A stretch of DNA of 64,000 bases from Sugiyamaella lignohabitans (taxonomy: Eukaryota; Ascomycota; Dipodascomycetes; Dipodascales; Trichomonascaceae), in NCBI RefSeq assembly GCF_001640025.1, contig NC_031674.1:4092001-4156000 (forward strand). The letters are read 5' to 3'. The notes under the pieces are model-generated. The model did not search any database. It saw only the letters and a program-made list of their open reading frames with translations, and was not told the origin of the DNA. Of this stretch, positions 32,743-43,774 are shown piece after piece; the stretch's first letter is position 1, and each line of letters starts with the position of its first letter. The position numbers and the translations under genes were made by a program.

Positions 32743-33492
32743 ATGTCCGTCTATAGATCATTGACGCCGATTCTACGGTTATTTGTTAATAGTCCGAGTA
32801 AAGCAAATGCTTTGCCATCATTATCGAGATCATTCTCAGCATGTTCTATGAATCTGTCAAACATTGGAAACATGCCCATAGTGCTACCGGAAGGCGTTAA
32901 ACTTTCAGTGGAACCCAAAAAAATTGATGACGTCTCATTATTCAGAATGAAGCTAGAAGACCAACGTGGCGGCAAACCGAAAATCCATATTACCAAAACT
33001 GCTACAATCACTGGACCAAATGGCACCGTAAAAGTTGATCTCGCAGATTTTGTGCAAGTAGAGCCTTCTGCTGAGTCTTCCGAGAAGATCCATGTGTCCG
33101 TTGTAAACTCTGATAAAAGACACCAAAAACAAATGTGGGGTACTAGTCGGAGTCTTATTAGCAATGGTGTTGTGGGTGTCAGTGAGGGTCATCTATCTAT
33201 TGTCAAGTTTGTTGGTACTGGGTTCCGTGCAATTTTGGAAAAAACTAAAGAGGGACGTGAGCAACTGAGTTTGAGAGTTGGATACTGTGTCCCAATTGTC
33301 ATTAAGATCCCCAAGGATATTAAAGTCACCGTCCCTCTACCACATCGACTTATTATCGAAGGTGTTGATAAGCAAAGAGTTAAACAGTTAGCAGCAAAGA
33401 TCCGCAAGCACAGACCACCTGAGCCTTATAAAGGGAAGGGAATTTTCGTTGACGGAGAGACTATCAAGCTTAAGCAACGTAAGATTAAATAA
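32743..33492 (+). CDS. MRPL6: Mitochondrial large-subunit ribosomal protein uL6m
   Basis: Structural protein of the mitochondrial 54S subunit. 249 residues. An N-terminal presequence rich in Arg/Ser and lacking acids (MSVYRSLTPILRLFVNSPSK...) is followed by the two uL6 repeats: PIVLPEGVKLSVEP start, TATITGPNGTVKVDL, then MWGTSRSLISNGVVGVSEG and the C-terminal RKHRPPEPYKGKGIF, the most conserved L6 block. It starts at the first ATG and is divergent from IMP3. Confidence 0.95.
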   Translation: MSVYRSLTPILRLFVNSPSKANALPSLSRSFSACSMNLSNIGNMPIVLPEGVKLSVEPKKIDDVSLFRMKLEDQRGGKPKIHITKTATITGPNGTVKVDLADFVQVEPSAESSEKIHVSVVNSDKRHQKQMWGTSRSLISNGVVGVSEGHLSIVKFVGTGFRAILEKTKEGREQLSLRVGYCVPIVIKIPKDIKVTVPLPHRLIIEGVDKQRVKQLAAKIRKHRPPEPYKGKGIFVDGETIKLKQRKIK

Positions 33493-33689
33493 ACGTCATA
33501 ATTGTAAATAAATGTATATACAGAGAAGATGGATCTTCTAACGGGCAGAGGAGGCTGCTGTCGCTGGTGTTGTTGGCGTTAAATAATAGACATGAAAATT
33601 TGGGTCAATTGTGCTTCGACCAATAGATCATGACAACATGATACTCAAGTATGTCATATCGTTAGTTCCATAGTGAGTATGGCGCACAA

Positions 33690-34337
33690 TCAGATTCCGG
33701 CAATACGGCGTGTGGGTTCTTCTTTTGGCCCAGGTACAAATGGATGAAAATCTTCATCCATCAATGAGACAACAGTTCCATCAGGAGTTGTCAGCGACCA
33801 GTCCAATACAACAAATCGTTTAGTAACAGGGTCTCGACGAGAATTGAAATGTGCAGTAGCAAACCCGTTGTCACCCTTAACAGAGTAGGAGAAGTCTACA
33901 ATGCCGGAAGCAGCAGCCACCGTGCCAGAAATCCAAGGCATTAAGCTGCCAAAACTAATATTATTTCCAAGAATTGCTCTTCCTTTCTCACTTCTTCGTA
34001 GCGTGTACAGTGTCGAAGATACAACTGGAGCACTGGCAGCTTCGTATTTGACAATGCCGTAAAATGAGACGCCCATTAGAAGACAAAAAAGAACGAAAGA
34101 ATTTCTACCAAAATTTTTGTCCTTAAGAACGTCAGGCAGCTCGACATTTACCGTGACTGGTTTACGTTTGGTACCTGTTGACGAAGGCTCGCCAGATCTA
34201 GCAGGAGTAGACGACGCTGAAGATGAATACCTATACAACGAAGAAGTTGAAGTTACAGAGGGAAACAATTGAAACCATTTCGATTTGTTTCCCAGACACA
34301 GAGCTCTACCTTGAACCCGTAAACCAATTTGAATCAT
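33690..34337 (-). CDS. COA1: Cytochrome c oxidase assembly factor Coa1
   Basis: Inner-membrane protein that acts with Shy1 and Mss51 in maturing Cox1. 215 residues. It has a basic, Ser/Thr-rich presequence, a single membrane segment (NSFVLFCLLMGVSFYGIVKY, about residues 80-100) and then the Coa1 domain with a RRSEKGRAILGNNISFGSLM helix and FSYSVKGDNGFATAHF strands. The start is the ATG at 34337 (MIQIGLRVQGRAL); five codons further up is only a GTG. It is divergent from MRPL9 by 200 bp and lies between two mitochondrial ribosomal genes. Confidence 0.85.
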   Translation of the reverse strand: MIQIGLRVQGRALCLGNKSKWFQLFPSVTSTSSLYRYSSSASSTPARSGEPSSTGTKRKPVTVNVELPDVLKDKNFGRNSFVLFCLLMGVSFYGIVKYEAASAPVVSSTLYTLRRSEKGRAILGNNISFGSLMPWISGTVAAASGIVDFSYSVKGDNGFATAHFNSRRDPVTKRFVVLDWSLTTPDGTVVSLMDEDFHPFVPGPKEEPTRRIAGI

Positions 34338-34402
34338 GGCTATAGTTGTCACTCGCTCAAGCCATATACCGCATTCTCATGAACTTTTCAAGCTTCGCAT
34401 GT

Positions 34403-34408
34403 CACGTG
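34403..34408. promoter_or_regulatory. CACGTG E-box in the COA1/MRPL9 promoter
   Basis: TCACGTG, a Cbf1-type core, lies centrally in the 200-bp divergent promoter. Downstream, AATTTT occurs twice (about 34447-34465), a motif linked to mitochondrial ribosomal genes in respiring yeasts. Confidence 0.5.
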
Positions 34409-34537
34409 CCGATGTTGACTGATGCATTAGCCGTGCAGAAGTTTGAAATTTTCAATTTTGGCGGATATTGGCCAGAAATCCTCCTGTTTTAGCAAATTGA
34501 AGATATACCATCTGGCGGACGACGGTTTGGCGACGAA

Positions 34538-35431
34538 ATGAATCTCTTTACTTCGGCAGTTGCCCGAGTACTTGGTACTGCAAAATTGTCTGTGGCAAGT
34601 GTCGCTAGCATCAGCCGGCCACTTACAATAACTAGGTTATATTCCGCTAAGCTAACTGCTCGAAGTGTTATTGATACATACCAATCTGAGGCTCCTATAC
34701 TCTATGATTCTCCACAGGCAGCACATCGTCGTAGATTAATTAGAAGGCGACCTGGATTAATAGCCATCAAGAGAGGTATGGTTCCTTATTATGAGGAAGA
34801 TGGTACTCACTACCCTTGCACTGTTCTCGAAGTAGATAGAGTTCAAGTCACTGATATTAAAACCAAAGACAAGCATGGATATTACGCTGTACAGCTTGGC
34901 ATTGGGAATCGAAAATACTCACGGGTTACCAGGCCTATGCTGGGACACTTTGCCAGGAGCAAAGTGGCACCAAAGAGTTTTGTCTGCGAGTTTCAAGTCA
35001 AAAATGAGCAGGGTCTACTGCCTTTAGGAACGGAATTAACAGCAGATCATTTTGTCCCAGGCCAATATGTGGATCTTAAGTCACGATCAAAAGGCAAAGG
35101 TTTCCAGGGTGTCATGAAGAGATGGGGTTTTAAAGGATTGGGCGCCTCTCACGGTGTTTCCAAAGCCCATCGTTCTGCAGGTTCCACGGGTCAAAATCAA
35201 GATCCTGGTCGTACCTTTCCAGGAAAGAAGATGGCCGGTCGAATGGGCTTCGATTACAATACTATCCAAAATGCATTAGTAGTAAAGGTTGATGCCGAGA
35301 AAGGACTCATTCTAATTAAGGGACCAGTTTCTGGTGCCAATGGTAGATATGTCAGGATTGCCGATGCCATCAAAAAGCCTTTTCCTAATGTCCCATGGCC
35401 CTTGAATAAATCTACCGAGGTAGAAGTGTAA
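34538..35431 (+). CDS. MRPL9: Mitochondrial large-subunit ribosomal protein uL3m
   Basis: Core protein of the mitochondrial 54S subunit near the peptidyl-transferase centre. 297 residues from the first ATG. The presequence is MNLFTSAVARVLGTAKLSVA..., then the uL3 fold: GLIAIKRGMVPYYEEDGTH, CTVLEVDRVQV, the signature FVPGQYVDLKSRSKGKGFQG and the loop MKRWGFKGLGASHGVSKAHR with GSTGQNQDPGRTFPGKKMAG. It converges with CRM1 across 223 bp. Confidence 0.96.
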   Translation: MNLFTSAVARVLGTAKLSVASVASISRPLTITRLYSAKLTARSVIDTYQSEAPILYDSPQAAHRRRLIRRRPGLIAIKRGMVPYYEEDGTHYPCTVLEVDRVQVTDIKTKDKHGYYAVQLGIGNRKYSRVTRPMLGHFARSKVAPKSFVCEFQVKNEQGLLPLGTELTADHFVPGQYVDLKSRSKGKGFQGVMKRWGFKGLGASHGVSKAHRSAGSTGQNQDPGRTFPGKKMAGRMGFDYNTIQNALVVKVDAEKGLILIKGPVSGANGRYVRIADAIKKPFPNVPWPLNKSTEVEV

Positions 35432-35654
35432 ATATATAGCATAACTTGTAAATACGTCCTTTTTTCTTTTCATGCCCTTAACTGCTCGGTACCTCAGGCT
35501 GACTGCTGCAGTAAAAAGAATATGCGACTAGAACGGTCCACTAAAATCGCCAAAGGCAGGTTCAAAAGTAGGATATTAAGAATTTATTGAGTACATGCTT
35601 GAAATTGAATGTTATACTGAATTTGACAAAAGTCCCCAGAACATAGTCTAGAGT

Positions 35655-38600
35655 CTAAGAGTCCTCCTCCTCCATTTCTGATGGCTTTATTAGACCTCCG
35701 ACTTTCAAAGCACGCTCTCTGTCTAAACGTTGCTTCTCTTGGAGTTCAGTTTCCTTCTCTTCGGCAAATAAATAATCGGTGCTATCACCACCAAACTCCT
35801 TAATTTGAACAAGGAAGTCCCGTAACGTGAGCTTGAATTTAATAGGGTCACGATGCAATCGGAATAATCCCTCAACAAAATTTGCCACCTGAGCTTGTTG
35901 GAGATGAGGGAATGCATTGGTAAGCGAAGTGCTCAAATACTGGCGGAAATAGTCCGAGTTACTAGTTCCTACTGAAGCCTCTCCTTCATCATAGAGAGGC
36001 ACTCCGATACGATTGTTTTCAACTAGGCTGATGATTTTAGCAAGAATTTGAGATTGAGTCTTAAAACCTGCCTTATGGTCTGTATCAGTAAGAACATAGA
36101 ACGTGTCGCCAATAATAGGCTTAAAGAAGGCTTTGAAGAATTTGTTAGCGACCTCCGGTTGATTGTACTCGGCAACGTTATCAATAATTTCCAGTGTGAG
36201 ACTGAGACCAGCAGACTCAACTTCACGGTTGTCATGCTTAGCAGCCCACAGACAAGCATCAATAGTCTTACTAAAAATTTGGTCAGGGAGCTTCAATAGG
36301 GCAGAGAAGCTGTGCAAATTAATGGTACGCAGAAGCTTGAAAAATTCAACACGGAATTCAGGGAAATCCGTCATAGACTTATTGATCATATCCAAGGTAC
36401 ATTCGAACACCTTCTCTAGAATACCCAGTACCATATCAGGAATCATAGATCCTACTCGGTTGACGAGGATATCCACACAGCTAAGAACTTCAGCCTCACG
36501 GAATTGGGATTGACTCTGCTGATAATCATCAAGAATATTTGTTAATAACGGCTCAGCAATGTTTTGCACCACTTCATCAAGATCTTCAGCACGGGAAATA
36601 TAGGTTTCGACCAGTTTGAGAATTTCCTTTTTGATTCCCCGCAAGACTCTGGCACGATGAGTCTGGGTGAAAATGGGGTTTCCTTGAGCTTCATTTACCA
36701 TGCTGTGGCTAATGGCAGTATAGGATGAAAGCATATTAGCATAAATTCGGGCAAGCTGTGGATAGAAACCAGCTCCCAACGACGAACAAGTGGCAACATT
36801 TGTCTTTAAGACATTGATGATAATCTTAATATTATCTCCATTAGTCAGAAGCTCGGGATTCTGATAGGCTTGTTCCATCATAGCATCCCAGGCCATATTG
36901 GGCAACCTCATAAGATCTTGAAGAAGACGTTCCCTTTGTGCTTTAACTGGCTGTGCCGAGATGATATGACCACAGGCTTCATAAAATGTATGCACCTGGT
37001 GTGGTTGCAAATCAGAGGTGATCTTGTCCAAACTTTTAATAATCTCATCAATAAAAGGTTCTGCTTCACCTTGTTGATGGGCAACGAAGTGTCGTTTACA
37101 TTTCTGAGCAATCTTAATGAACGTATCACAGGCCATATCTTGGACACCCTCGTGAGTCTCATGCATAAATTCAAATAACTTGTTGACAACTGTTTTGAGA
37201 AATCTCCAATGGGCCTTCAAAAATCTTGGATATTGACCGACAATGTACATGATGTTTGAAGCAACAACTGCTTTGTTATCCTTACCCTTCTTCATTTCAG
37301 TCAACCCTAATAAATCCTTGATGACTGATACAAGGAAATGCTTTTCCATTTCTTCATTCATAGCACCAGAAATGGAACCAATCGCCCAACAAAGTGTGTT
37401 AAGGTTATTCCAAGACCATTCGCTTCCATCAATCTGCTTGGCAAGTTTGTTGATCATAATAGCTCTAGTATCAACAACGTCTAAGTGTGTGAGGTAGACC
37501 AAGACTTCTCTCATACTCTTATACAAGGTGATTGTATCACTCTCCTTAACGAATTCACGGACAATCTCACCCTCGTCACTTTCAACAATTAACACTTCTT
37601 CGGGACGCACCATTTTTTCTATCATTACAGTCCTCAAACTTGACAAAATACTCGTATAAGTATGCTTTCTCAGAGGATAATTAGCAAGGATATCAGGATC
37701 AAGTGCACCTCCAGTGCTAAACGTAGTTGCAAAGCTGCGTTGTAAAAGTGGATTGAGATCGGATATAGGAATTTGTTGGATTTCCTCATATAACTCCAAT
37801 ACAAGTCGAGACCAATAGTCCAGGCAGCCCTTGAAAATCTCCCGTTCATCAATTTGACTGATTTTTATCAAGTACAGATGAACATTAATTAGGAGCTCTT
37901 TGTTTTCTTGGTTTTCCACGATCTTCAAATGATTAGCTAGAAAGATAGACAGAAACAACGAGAGGTTCTGAATGAAATCTTGGTCATTCGAGCCAGCAGA
38001 CTCGTAAGCAGTTCTCAAATCTGTGCTCAATGGGACAATCTTGTTAATAACCTCAACAGCCATATAAAACATAGTATAAAACTGCTTGTCGTATTGAGAA
38101 GCACCTAGACTGGAAATTTCGGTCAAGCATTTCAAGGTGACATTTCTATACTGAGGAGGGGTCAAAAACTTGCTCACCAGGAGTTCAATCAAGGGAGTCT
38201 CGAAAATGAATTCCAGAGGAATCCATCCTAAATAGCGCAATAAACTTTGTAGTGTAGCAACAATCAAGGAAGGACGAGTGGCTTTTTCGAGAACTTCGTA
38301 GCATAGTCTGTAAATTTCCGAGAATTCGTTGCACATTTGCTGCTTCAAGTTTTTAGCTTTCGCCTGGGTCATTTGTTCGGCCGAATAATCGAAAACCTCT
38401 TCACTAAGCAATTTCAGGATTGACATGTTGTTTTCACAGACGTTGAAACCAGTTCTACTGGCAGAGATGATCTCAGGGATAAATGTAGGCCAATTAGCAG
38501 GCCATTCTTGTTTCAGGACTTGCACCAATGTCAAATTGGCTTTGTTCAAAAGGGGCCGTTGGGATCTGAAGACAGTTTCATCGTTGCTCCACTCTATACA

Positions 38601-39025
38601 CATATTCACGATGAAATTTCTAATACCCTGGCGTTGCTCGACGGGTAATGCCTTCCATTTTGTTTGAATCAGCTTGTCAAGAACTGATAAAGCAAGATAC
38701 TTCGATTGTGAATTATTTGAATGTTGCAAAATCTTGTCCGCTCTTGTCCACGCCTCAGGGTTCTCTTGAAACTAGATCATTGTTAGTAGGGATCATACAA
38801 TAAACTACACCAACAAAATCCAAGTCATCATAATATCGCGACCCACAAGTTTGCAATTCATAACAACAAATGATTTCACTGTTACACTAAGTGGCTTACC
38901 TTTTTCAATACATTCTCCGCCTCCTTTCTCTCATTGGGATTTCCTTTACCACCATAAAAGAGATCCACGACACTGTCAAAAACGCCCAAGTCGAGATCCT
39001 TGGAAAAGTCTAAAATGGCTTCCAT
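35655..39025 (-). CDS. CRM1: Exportin-1 (Crm1), one intron
   Basis: Karyopherin that exports proteins with leucine-rich nuclear export signals together with Ran-GTP. Exon 1 is 38900-39025 and exon 2 is 35655-38771 (both minus), giving 1080 residues against about 1084 in S. cerevisiae. The 128-nt intron has donor GTAAGC, branch TACTAAC and acceptor ATCTAG. Splicing joins [20 protein letters not shown]...ENVLKK to [20 protein letters not shown], the standard Crm1 start. Other conserved blocks are [18 protein letters not shown] and [19 protein letters not shown]. In the NES groove the motif reads [14 protein letters not shown] with Thr533 (codon 37299-37301) where leptomycin-sensitive exportins carry cysteine. 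Confidence 0.97.
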
Positions 39026-39443
39026 CCTCAATTGCTTGTACTGTTTGTTTGGTCAGAGAAAACAGCTATTCGGGGGCAGTGGAGTTTAATTGCTGATCAC
39101 AATTCACCCTACACTTGGTTAAGAGGCTATTTGATACGCCGTGAGTTGAGTTTCGCAATAGCCAAAATGACTTCCACTAGAAATTTTTACTCGCGCTCTT
39201 GTTTGCTCCGTGGAAAATCAATTGTCAACACGAGAAGTTCAGTAAGTGAAGTTTGTTTTGCATCCAGAATCCGATTGATTTTCTGGGAATAATAGATATA
39301 GGTTAGGGTTGGAGGTTAGGGAGCGGGAATATGAGCATGGTGTGTGCTGCAAACGTGCAGTAGTTGACGTACTAGAAAGTACCAGTATAACAGATCAAGT
39401 ATACATCTTTGTTGAATATAATACATAGTTGTAGGAATATCTA
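39026..39443. other. CRM1 upstream region with two TTAGGG elements
   Basis: 418 bp between the CRM1 start and the 3' end of the SKG6-like gene. It holds GGTTAGGGTTGGAGGTTAGGG at 39301-39321, two telomere-like hexamers 13 bases apart. No gene seen. Confidence 0.6.
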
Positions 39444-41462
39444 TTATCGCATATCCATTTGAGGACGTAGCATTTGAGTGTCCTTGGCATCTGGAACTAA
39501 TTGCGATGAAGGACGGGCCTTAAGGGACACTGGTAGCGGTGACGAAGCACCCCACTGGCCAGTAGGAGAAGACACAGACGAAGCCAAGCTGCCGGCTCTA
39601 CTATTGCCTGCGCTGCTGCCAGCGCCAACGAATTTTTTAGGAGGTGCAAAGTTCATTAAAGCGACACTCTTCCGCAATTCGTGAGGACTAGGCAAGCCAA
39701 CATCTTCATTAGACCAATTATTGAGTGGATTAAATGCAGGGATAGGGGAAGCTGCTCCTTTATTATGGCGTCTTTGAGGAGCATATGCAAGGGGCGAGTC
39801 ATGTTCGTCGAGATTATGAGGGACGGGCAGTTTTGCCAAATCCGTTAGAGGAGTGACTTGCCGTGATGGCTCGGGCGATGCAGTATAAGTCCTATTGTAA
39901 TTAGGAGAAACACTGCCAGTGTGACCTTGATATGGTGAAAGTGGTGAACCTAGGTTATTGTGACGATATGCATTGGGATACTGTTCCGGATGAACAGGGT
40001 ACTGTTGCTGAAAGGAAGTATGCTGTTCTGAATAATTACCCTGACCGTATTCATTTGAAAATTCATCTTGTCCTTGTGGTAAAGAATCGTCATATGATTC
40101 AGGGTGCGATGCCTCGTAATGCTGTTCATGTTGCCCATTTCTATAGACTTGTGCGCTAGAGGATGGCGTATCATGATTGCCTTGCGACTCGAATGATTGC
40201 TCATGGAGGTCCATAGATCGCTGTTCAAATTGCAAGTCAGCACGTTCATGGTGAGCTTCAACAGAGTTTTCTAAGGGCTGGCTCTCGATATCTTCATTTG
40301 ATAAACCGAGGACTGGGGTTGTTTCAGGAGAATCAGGCATGTACTCCCTGTAAATAGATTTGACTCGCTCGAATTGTTTTGTGAGACTGCGATCTAAATC
40401 TCCCCTGTTTGACTCAATCGATTCGCCAGATTCTTCTTGCTCAAAAGAAAAACTATTTTTTGATTCATCAAAATTGTGGTCTGGTAGTTCAGCATGGCTC
40501 AGAACCCTAGTTTTAAATTCTTGGCTGTATCGTATACTGTCTCTTGAAGAATTGTGATTGTTGTCATCGTTGACTGATTCTCTATGATAAGCACGTTCTG
40601 GAGGTGTAGGCATTGCAGAAGTTATTTGCTCCTCGAGTTTCATTTGTTGTTGGAGCATGGGATTGCTAGCAGTATCTGGGGAATATGCAACTGTAGAAGG
40701 AGGACTAACCATCGAATTACCTTTGTCTGTTCTATCCGACGAAATATAAGACGTTCCTGAAGAACCTGACTGGCGTTGTTCGACCCCCAGGTTGCTGTTT
40801 AGGCGCGTACTGGGTACAGGGCTTTCGTCACGACGGAATGGAAACTTGGGAGAAATTGGTCTGGAACCACTGTTCGATGAGTAAATAGATGTGTTACTAG
40901 GGTATACATTTGAGTCCATCATTGTATGCAAGGAACGAGAATACTCCTCTAAAGAGTGCTTTGAACTGGTAAGCTCTGGGTGCATCATATAGGGTGCTCT
41001 CGCATAAAATGGATTATCGGGGTTGATTGAGTTGCTCGTAGTCTCCATTGAGCCTCTACGTGTAGACGATTGGTCGGGGTATCTATTAAATTTTTCATTG
41101 GGTGGCTGTACTGGTTGATGGTTGGCTAGGCTAGTGTCATAATCATCCATATCAACATCAATATCCTTGTCGGCAATTTCTTCCATTTTCAATCTTTTCA
41201 AATGTCTGAAGTGAAGGTATACCAGCAAGCAGATAGCAAAGACTACAGGAATTGTAACACCTAGAACGATTGGCAATGTTTGGTTTTGGGTAGGAAGAGC
41301 ACATGAACCGAATTCACTATTACCAGAACAGGTGGAGCTGGATCTACGGAGGAGCTTCGTAACAGAGGCAGTAGTTGAGCTTGGGGTTGATTGAGTCAAG
41401 CGAATATCCTGAATTGATCCCCCGACATGGTGCTTATGGTGGGTCTCGCGATCCAAAATCAT
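39444..41462 (-). CDS. Skg6/Tos2-type single-pass polarity membrane protein
   Basis: 672 residues. A short external N-terminus with two cysteines (CSGNSEFGSC, 45-54) precedes one membrane helix at about 63-85 (LPIVLGVTIPVVFAICLLVY), a basic stop-transfer HLKRLKMEE and an acidic IDVDMDDYD motif. The LPIVLGVTIP...DMDDYD arrangement is the Skg6 transmembrane family, which includes S. cerevisiae Skg6 and Tos2, cell-polarity proteins at the bud tip and neck. The long cytoplasmic tail is Ser/Pro/Gln/Asn-rich and low complexity, with many SP sites. There is no cleavable signal peptide, consistent with the family. It starts at the first ATG. Ortholog choice between Skg6 and Tos2 is open. Confidence 0.72.
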   Translation of the reverse strand: MILDRETHHKHHVGGSIQDIRLTQSTPSSTTASVTKLLRRSSSTCSGNSEFGSCALPTQNQTLPIVLGVTIPVVFAICLLVYLHFRHLKRLKMEEIADKDIDVDMDDYDTSLANHQPVQPPNEKFNRYPDQSSTRRGSMETTSNSINPDNPFYARAPYMMHPELTSSKHSLEEYSRSLHTMMDSNVYPSNTSIYSSNSGSRPISPKFPFRRDESPVPSTRLNSNLGVEQRQSGSSGTSYISSDRTDKGNSMVSPPSTVAYSPDTASNPMLQQQMKLEEQITSAMPTPPERAYHRESVNDDNNHNSSRDSIRYSQEFKTRVLSHAELPDHNFDESKNSFSFEQEESGESIESNRGDLDRSLTKQFERVKSIYREYMPDSPETTPVLGLSNEDIESQPLENSVEAHHERADLQFEQRSMDLHEQSFESQGNHDTPSSSAQVYRNGQHEQHYEASHPESYDDSLPQGQDEFSNEYGQGNYSEQHTSFQQQYPVHPEQYPNAYRHNNLGSPLSPYQGHTGSVSPNYNRTYTASPEPSRQVTPLTDLAKLPVPHNLDEHDSPLAYAPQRRHNKGAASPIPAFNPLNNWSNEDVGLPSPHELRKSVALMNFAPPKKFVGAGSSAGNSRAGSLASSVSSPTGQWGASSPLPVSLKARPSSQLVPDAKDTQMLRPQMDMR

Positions 41463-43774
41463 CGCTATTGGTCAAGCTAGATGTGGAAAAGAAGAGTACT
41501 GATAGTTGTTTAAACTTCTGTTTTCAATTCTGTTTTCAAGGTCCCAGAATAACACAGTCTGTCTTTTGTCGAGCTAGCCAAAATATTGAACAGGCTCTCT
41601 TTGATATATTTTGTGTAGTAATGATTGAATCTAGCTGGATGTTTGTGTCAAAGGAATGTTGAGGGGAGTATATAAAGACTGCGTACTCATGAAATATATG
41701 GTAGGAGCAAATCGAATCAGTAAAGAACTAACTGATTCAAAAGTTTGGAGCAGTTGAATGGGATGGGACTTCGCGTAGTATACCCAGTTCTAAAAACCAT
41801 TAACGATAGAAGCTGTATGCAGCCGTCAAATTAAATCGGCTATGTGTTCCCTACAGCTGCGGGTGGTCCTATGCACAACAAAGGGAAAGAATGCTAAGTG
41901 GTTGAGAAGATACCACGAATATTTTGGTGTTGCTAAAGGGTCAATGGAAAGAGAAAAAAAAACGAGATAATATTTTAAACAACAATCGAGTTGTCTGTGT
42001 TACAAGATAAAAATACATCTGGTTAAGATCGGCAGTAGATGCTAGCTGTCTAATACACTACTCTCTTCTCCTCCGCCCCTAATAAGAAACCGTAATGATC
42101 TGTGTGGTCACAGAACAAGAGATTCACGTTGCTTAGTGCAGATTCAGCATCCCCTACTAACTTTTGGAGCCCTAGCGGTGGGATTACTCTTCGGCGCTGG
42201 CCGTGTTGTGTTTTAAGGGGGTGAAAAAGGAGCCCTCTTACATGATGCATGTATCCCAAATTGAGGTAGTCACCAATTCCTTGATATCCTAATACGGTAT
42301 ATGCACCTGTAACGGATGTGTGTACTTAATCTTAATATATAAGCGACGTTTATCTTTAACTACAACGAACATTAACCTGGAAGTTTGATTCTAAGCGGAG
42401 TGTAGTGTTGTAACATGGACTTTGCAAGTCACCTGACGCGTTTGAAGCACCACCATCGGATAATCGTTTGGGAAGTGTCTTAAGGAGTCGTACTCTCTGA
42501 TGAATTGGTTGCTGACCTTGTAATTCCATACCTGGACTGTCTACCTTTACCAAAAAAATTATATAATTCAGAATTCCCCGTATTTGCTAATACTGAAGCT
42601 GTACTAGAATTCTTTTGCCATCACAATTATAAAACGCTGCTTGGACTTTAACCCTGTGCTCCATGTAGACGCGTTGGATTTTATTGTATCTGTTTATATA
42701 GGTTCTCTAACCAGTATCAGATCTGATTATCTTCCTTTTTCGGTAGGCCAGAATCTTGATATGGGTGGTTTGACGTATATACCTCAGCTGCACAGATGCA
42801 GCTTGCTCGATCGTTGCCCCTGAAAGTCACCATGCTAAGACCGGCTTGGCCCAACTGTTGTCAATCACTAGCTCTCTTCGTTGTTTAGCGTTAATGTTGA
42901 AATAGGCCAACGAGCGTTTGAATATAGGAGAAATATAGTTGTTGCGATTGTGTGGATTCCAATTGAAGAGTACGGTTCCGTATTGTACGCAGTAACTGTA
43001 ATTTCAAAGGGCCGCCAGATAGCCTGTGTCAGAAGTAGTCTTACGGTATCTGTTTAAAAGACGTACGGTATTAGTGACGGAACTTCGTCAAAACGACATC
43101 TTCAATAGTAGATGGAATCTACAGAAAATAGACGAAAAGTAATCAATGTAACCGAACCAATCTACTATGGAGTCTTGGACAGAGATACCCAAGGAGCAAT
43201 TCACAAGGTAGAGTGCTGTGCGGTTTCATTTTTTATTTCTCGGTCAACAAGCCGGGACCAATCTGTCCTGTTTATTGGAGTAAGAACTGTTAGCTCAATA
43301 TCTTCACTCTATCGGATTGTAACGAATTTGCGCAGATGTCATCTCTCAACGGAAGAATACAGAGGGGTGCTCGGGTAAATTATTTGACCCCCACGGTACC
43401 TAGCTGCACGCACACAATTCATTCTTTGGGTGCTATAGACTGCGTTCAAAAAAATCAGTTATCATACGGGAATTTCACAAAATCCGCAGAAATTAATATA
43501 TACTACATCCAAGTTGAACCAGGTCACCGAATTACGAAATTATCCTAAAATTTATCAGATATGGCCGGGTCCACCATTCGACGGTTATGTTACATGTTAC
43601 AGCCCTACTAAATCGCTATTACCCCACCCTACACCCCGCTATAGCACCCCACACATGACATGCATCAGAACAGCACCTCGTGGGGGTCAACATCCTTTTC
43701 GACATCTCGAGCACTATAAGAGCAGAAAAGAACCGTAGTTTTAAAATGTTCAAACTGGCAAAGTATCTGGAAAG
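41463..43774. other. 2.3 kb gene-free region upstream of the DUF2264 gene
   Basis: Only short frames with no recognisable product. The last 160 bp carry a C-rich Mig1-like cluster, TATAAG and a 10-codon upstream ORF, annotated separately. No tRNA or mobile-element remnant found. Confidence 0.55.
43622..43686. promoter_or_regulatory. Cluster of four Mig1-like GC boxes
   Basis: CCCCAC at 43622-43627, CCCCGC at 43634-43639, CCCCAC at 43647-43652 and GTGGGG within 43680-43686 all fit the SYGGGG Mig1 core on one strand or the other. TATAAG follows at 43715-43720, 55 bp before the DUF2264 start. This suggests glucose repression of that gene; it is inference from motif knowledge. Confidence 0.45.

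Noticed and set aside
43112..43378. 88-codon ATG frame upstream of the DUF2264 gene
   Set aside because: No domain, no similarity I can recognise, length within chance expectation.
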